Assembly: GCA_016858145.1 (NCBI GenBank)
Contig: JAEHOE010000030.1
Span: 434,001 to 498,000, forward strand
DNA length: 64,000 nt
Reading direction: 5' to 3'
From: Edaphochlamys debaryana
Taxonomy: Eukaryota; Chlorophyta; Chlorophyceae; Chlamydomonadales
In this document: piece by piece, positions 60,101 to 64,000 of the stretch
Position numbering within the stretch: the stretch's first letter is position 1
Layout of the letters: each line of letters begins with the position of its first letter
Program-made: the position numbers and the translations under genes
Notes under the pieces: model-generated
What the model saw: the letters and a program-made list of their open reading frames with translations, nothing else
Database searches by the model: none
Told to the model about the DNA's origin: nothing

Positions 60101-60793
60101 AACTCCGCCGCCGCCAGCGCGGCAGCGGAGCGACGCACCAGCCACCTCGCCGCCTCCGCCTCGGCGGCGCCCCGGCCCAGCTCTCTGCGCAACATGGCGG
60201 TTCCGACGGTGCCGGAGTGCCAGGTCCAGTCCATCAAGATGCGGTCGCGCCTGCCGCCGCTGTCTGCGACCACGACCTACTCGAGCGCCGGCCTCGAGGC
60301 TTCCACCAACTCGCCCTCGTTCCGGATCCAGCTGCAGCCTGACCCCTGGGCCGTCGCCGTGGAGCAGGAGGCGGAGATTGCCGCCACGCCCGTCCTCCGC
60401 GGCGCGCGCCGCTGGTCCACGGCGGGCAACGCGCCTGCGCCCGTGAGCGCTTCGGGGGCGCACCCCTGCGTTGACCTGGCGCCGCCGCAGATTCGGGCCG
60501 CGCAACAGCAGCACGCGCACTCGCCCAACTCGGCGCGGTATGCGCCGCAGAGCCAGCCGGGCGCGCACCGGGCCAGCATGCCGGGCAACGCCTACTTCAA
60601 CCTGGGTGGGGGCGCTGTGACGCTGGACGGCGCCTGGCGGCAGCACCAGAGCCAGCAGCAGCAGCCGCAGCAGCAGCGCACCTCGGAGCCGCAGCAGGGG
60701 TCGTCGCTGCGGCACCTGCGTTGGTCGCTCAGCGGCAGCGCCGCCACGGAGGCAATGGCGCAGGCCGCAGCGGCCGACGCCCTCATGTGCTGA
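57173..60793 (+). CDS. Single-pass membrane protein with low-complexity tail, unknown
   Basis: Four exons, 57173-57314, 57507-57640, 58001-58267 and 58454-60793 (TGA), encode 960 residues. Residues 1-34 form a signal peptide (hydrophobic core LLAALVILGLGAASA, cleavage likely near AQG). The ectodomain, to about 310, has conserved-looking Cys residues (MCATF, SDCAMT, FACAHS, ASCPF, GACTPSACA) and then an Ala-rich stalk. A transmembrane helix follows at about 312-333 (LAAVLVVAAASGIVM), then a stop-transfer cluster RRRRAAAAAKS. The roughly 620-residue cytoplasmic tail is Ser/Pro/Gly/Ala-rich with a poly-Gln stretch near the end (SQQQQPQQQ). The topology is type I; a surface receptor or adhesin-like role is only a guess. 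I do not recognise the family. The 2,340-bp last exon is intronless, unlike its neighbours. Confidence 0.8.
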
Positions 60794-63286
60794 GCGTGGC
60801 GTGAGCCGTGCTGAGCGTGGCGTGAGCCGTGCTCAGCTCGCCGCCCGGGCTGAGGAAAGCTCCACCGGGCCCAGGTCTTGAGAAGGGATTTGGGTAGGAG
60901 ATCTTGCAAAGTGCTCGAGGGAGGCGGCGAGGGGCGGCGCGGCAGTGCACAGCTTGCGAGGTCAGGAGGGTGATGAGGTTCAAAGTAAGGGCGCACGAGT
61001 CGTTCAATTCACTGCAAAAGAAAGAGCGACGCCTTGGCGGAGGTGCGTTGCGAGCAGCGCAAAGCACCGGAGCTGGGCAGTTATTAGAGCGACTAGGCAG
61101 GATACAATGGGGGCCGAAGCATACTTCAGCGGACCTTCTGTAGTCCGTGTTGCAAGCAAGCGAATGGCCTTCGGGAAAAGCAGAATCTAGAGTGAGGGGG
61201 ACCACAACGGCGTTTCACACTCGCCGGTTGTTGCCCAGAAGCAATTCGTAACGCAGCTTGTCGGGAGACAGGACTGAGTATGGTGCCCGTCGGTTTGACG
61301 GGCGTGCACCTGCCGGGCCTCGACAGCGCGCGGTTGATTGAGGTTGTGGTTGGGAGAGCAGACAGCAACCATGCTTGTTGTCGGCGGATAGGTGATTGGC
61401 GCGCGTAAGAGGCCCGTATATACCCGAAAAGAACAACACTTACCCCAACTTTGGTTCGCGGCTTTGAGCTGCTCTAGGCAGCCATGCCACATGCTCATCA
61501 CTTCCTTTGCATCTCCCTCATGCTCCACCCCAACCTTTAGCTATGTTTGCAGGGGTCCTCGTCAAATTGAGTCTGGGTCAAGGTTGTGATTTATAGCTTC
61601 TATCCACCTTCTCTGCGCCAAGGCGCCCGTTGTACGCTACGCCCACGAGGCCGCGCCTTTCGATGACAGGGGCTGCGCGGTTTGTGTTGGGTGTGTGTCC
61701 GGATTTGCTGTATGCTTCTGAGGGGGTTCCCATACCAGGGTGGCAGTGACGCTCGTAGTGGCGCTTTTCTGCACCCTTTCTTTCACCGTCACCATCGTTG
61801 CGCGCATGGCCGTCAGGTCATGCTTCAATATAGCAATCGTGTGGGGTTTGCAGGAGTACTCGCGTGGGAGAGGGGGTTAGCCAGGGGGCGAGGGCGCCTT
61901 CACCATGTAGGCGAGAGTATCATGCTTCACAAGGGGTGGGCGCACGAGTTAACATTCCTTCTTCGCCCCCTCGTCGCGCAGGGATTGTAAAGGTCTGCGT
62001 AGGCTGCTATAGGCGTGTCATGTCCGTGCCTTGCGTGCGCATATGCTCGCCTGGGTGGCGAGCTGCGCTCTCGCGTTCCAAGGGGACAGGATGTTGGCCT
62101 TCAAAAGACGCATCAGTTGTAGTGCAGGACTTAAAGGGTTGACGGCATGGGTTGATAGGGGCGTGGACGGACAGGACATGGGCACGCAGAGGAAGGTACC
62201 GGGAACACGAACTTGCGGAGGTTATTCTTTGCTCCAAGTGCTGCCAGCTCAATCCGTTGAGCTGAGCAGCGCTGTGAAACTGTAAATCTCACAATAATGT
62301 GTCGTGCCGCCCCGACCCCGTTCCACACATAGTGCACACATGCCGTAAGTACCATGCAGCACGGGATGCGAGTCTGTGTGTCAGCTTGCCAGGCCAGTGC
62401 CTGGACGCAGCTGGAGGTAGCAAGCACAGCAGTGAAGTCGGGGCGGTACAGCATGGACCCGCAAAGCCCCGGGCAACCCTGAGCGCCCGAGGCCCCGAGG
62501 GTATCCCGACTCCCGAGGCCTGTTGCACCCCACAGCTTCGGCGTGGGGGTCAAGGTAATTTGCTATCCGGGTCTGCCCCCCACGTAACAAAAGACAAGTT
62601 ACATCAGCAGTGCGGTGATGGACGTTTGACATGGCCGTCGGTTCTCCGGCGGCCCACAAGGAAGGATTACGGACCCAGCCGACCCACATATTACAGACCG
62701 GAAGAGGGGTCCGGGTTGGGCTGCAAGGGTTGACTGGCCAACACCCGACCAGGAGTGCCCGGCTACCTGCACGTCCCCCACCCTTGCTGAAGCTCCAAAC
62801 ACCAACGTTTGCCCTTGCTACCCTCTGGTCTCAACTGGAGGGAGGGCCTAGGCGATATATGGTTAACACCTCATACCTGCCGCACCTTCTGCTACCCCGT
62901 ACGGTAACATTAGGGCTGACCACGTGAATCACACCAAAGCCCAAGTTACACAAAGATTTACGCCAGACGAAGAGGCCTGCCCCCCCAGCAACTCCTGAAG
63001 TATTTCGGAGAGCGTAGTTAAGAAGGCATGGGTGCGTAACTGCAGTGCACAGCCCGCGCCATGTGACGTGGCGGCAGCAATACAGGCACGCACTACTAGA
63101 CGCAGCACACATTAACAGGTCCTCCTCGCCGAGCTAGCGCGCACACGTAGACCTCCCTCCGTCCCCAGCCCAGCCCGCCATGCCAGGAGTCCATGGAGTT
63201 CAGCCCTTTTCCTGCCTCCAGGCAGTGCCAGCCTTCTCGCTCCCGATCCGGACACTCATCTGGGTTTGTGCACACGGTCCTCAGAA
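60794..63286. other. Intergenic between convergent genes
   Basis: 3' flanks of the membrane-protein gene and of the minus-strand gene at the right edge. A tandem GAGCGTGGCGTGAGCCGTGC pair follows directly after the stop (60794-60836). A minus-strand TGTAA lies at 62946-62950. No gene recognised. Confidence 0.5.
62946..62950 (-). terminator. TGTAA polyadenylation signal, right-edge gene
   Basis: TGTAA on the minus strand, 337 bp after the TAG at 63287. Confidence 0.45.
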
Positions 63287-63914
63287 CTAGAAGAATTTGA
63301 ACCCGCCGCCGCCCTGAGAGAGCGGGGCCAGGGGAGCACGACCGGGAGTGGGGGAGGTGGTGGCAAGGGAGGGCATGGCAGATGGCACCGGTGGAGGTAT
63401 GGGGCAGTGAAGCAAGGGTACGCTAAGAGGGCATACGGTGATTGAAAGCAAGGTTGTGCCTTCAGCGGCCCTTATGACGTTTCGGTTGCCCCTTCGCAGC
63501 CCTCTCCAGTAGGAGCCTGGCCGCTGACCCCGCCCTCTCTGAGACCGGCTGAGCTCGCCCAGCCTAAGGCATGACCCCAATCTACAACAACGACATCGGG
63601 CCATGTGGCAAGGGGGTGACCAACATCCGGGACTCAGCTTGCCCGCGGCTACGTGCTTGACTTCCTACGTGCAAGCTATCACCATCCCACCAACTGCAGC
63701 CCCCCCGGCACCCCACCTTGTGCTTCTTGTCCTTCTTGCCCGATTTGTAGCCCTTGCCCTTGTAGCCTTTGTAGCCCTGTGTTAACAAGATTCAAGGGGG
63801 GAGGAGCCCGCGGGCAGACATCGGGGTTGCCAGCTGGTCCGTCTTGCACGGCCCAAGGTGAGCTGGACTCACAGGCCGGCGATGCAGCTGCTGTGCGAGC
63901 GGAGCGCTTAGCAT
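63287..63914 (-). CDS. 3' end of a Gly/Tyr/Lys-rich protein gene, probably partial
   Basis: Two exons are well supported. 63776-63717 encodes GYKGYKGKGYKSGKKDKKHK. 63313-63287 encodes GGGGFKFF and ends in TAG. Both junctions are GT-AG and phase 0. Upstream, 63914-63873 offers an ATG-initiated, phase-0 exon (MLSAPLAQQLHRRP). If real, it would make a complete 42-residue peptide; more likely it is part of an internal exon and the gene continues beyond the window. The tail is strongly basic and low complexity. I do not recognise the family. Confidence 0.5.
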
Positions 63915-64000
63915 TGTCACTCAACTTGACCTCTGTCCGGCCCCCGGCATTGCCTGTCTGCTCCGGCGCTAACAGCGTTCCGGTCCCACACGAGGTTGCC

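Noticed and set aside
58516..60715. Long open frames (397 and 506 residues) overlapping the membrane-protein gene
   Set aside because: Arg- and His-rich composition typical of shifted or antisense reading of the GC-rich 2.3-kb exon.

Overview
This is nuclear DNA of a green alga, most likely a chlamydomonadalean (volvocine-type) chlorophyte. The evidence is the high GC content, short intron-dense genes, TGTAA polyadenylation signals, a nuclear photosystem I PsaL gene and a plastid-type ClpP5 gene with apparent transit peptides, a MEX1-type maltose transporter, an F-box-like/ankyrin family typical of these algae, and a cilium-type PG-rich-repeat protein. The species is not identifiable from the window alone. 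Exon structures were built by hand from reading frames, splice sites and phase; intron ends are given where phase closes.

Layout, left to right. (1) 0.5-6.5 kb: two tandem minus-strand F-box-like/ankyrin paralogues; the left one carries a frameshift. (2) 9.0-10.4 kb: a minus-strand protein with an N-terminal dual-acylation motif. (3) 11.6-16.4 kb: a head-to-head pair, a small zinc-knuckle/WW protein (minus) and plastid CLPP5 (plus). (4) 19.2-20.4 kb: ARF1-type GTPase (plus). (5) 20.4-25.0 kb: a gene-poor stretch with one hAT-like MITE nested in another, both with intact 8-bp target duplications, beside a 246-bp copy of the psaL 5' leader. (6) 25.0-26.2 kb: psaL (minus). (7) 27.8-37.6 kb: a 20-exon minus-strand gene for a roughly 1,560-residue protein with a universal-stress-protein-like C-terminal region. 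(8) 39.5-46.4 kb: a head-to-head pair, MEX1 (minus) and a leucine-rich-repeat protein with a SAPS-like helical region (plus). (9) 48.5-51.5 kb: a 2-oxoglutarate/Fe(II) oxygenase (plus). (10) 52.1-55.0 kb: a NUMOD3-like repeat fragment and a sperm-tail PG-rich-repeat protein (minus). (11) 57.2-60.8 kb: a single-pass membrane protein with a long low-complexity tail (plus). (12) 63.3-64.0 kb: the end of a Lys/Tyr/Gly-rich minus-strand gene that may run off the window.

The genes are ordinary, functionally unlinked eukaryotic loci: photosynthesis, plastid proteolysis, starch export, membrane traffic and cilium. There is no operon-like or defence-like system. The most notable structures are the nested MITEs with the duplicated psaL leader, five GC-AG introns among about 80, orphan NUMOD3-like repeats, the LRR/SAPS-like architecture, and several dispersed repeat families shared between distant parts of the window.
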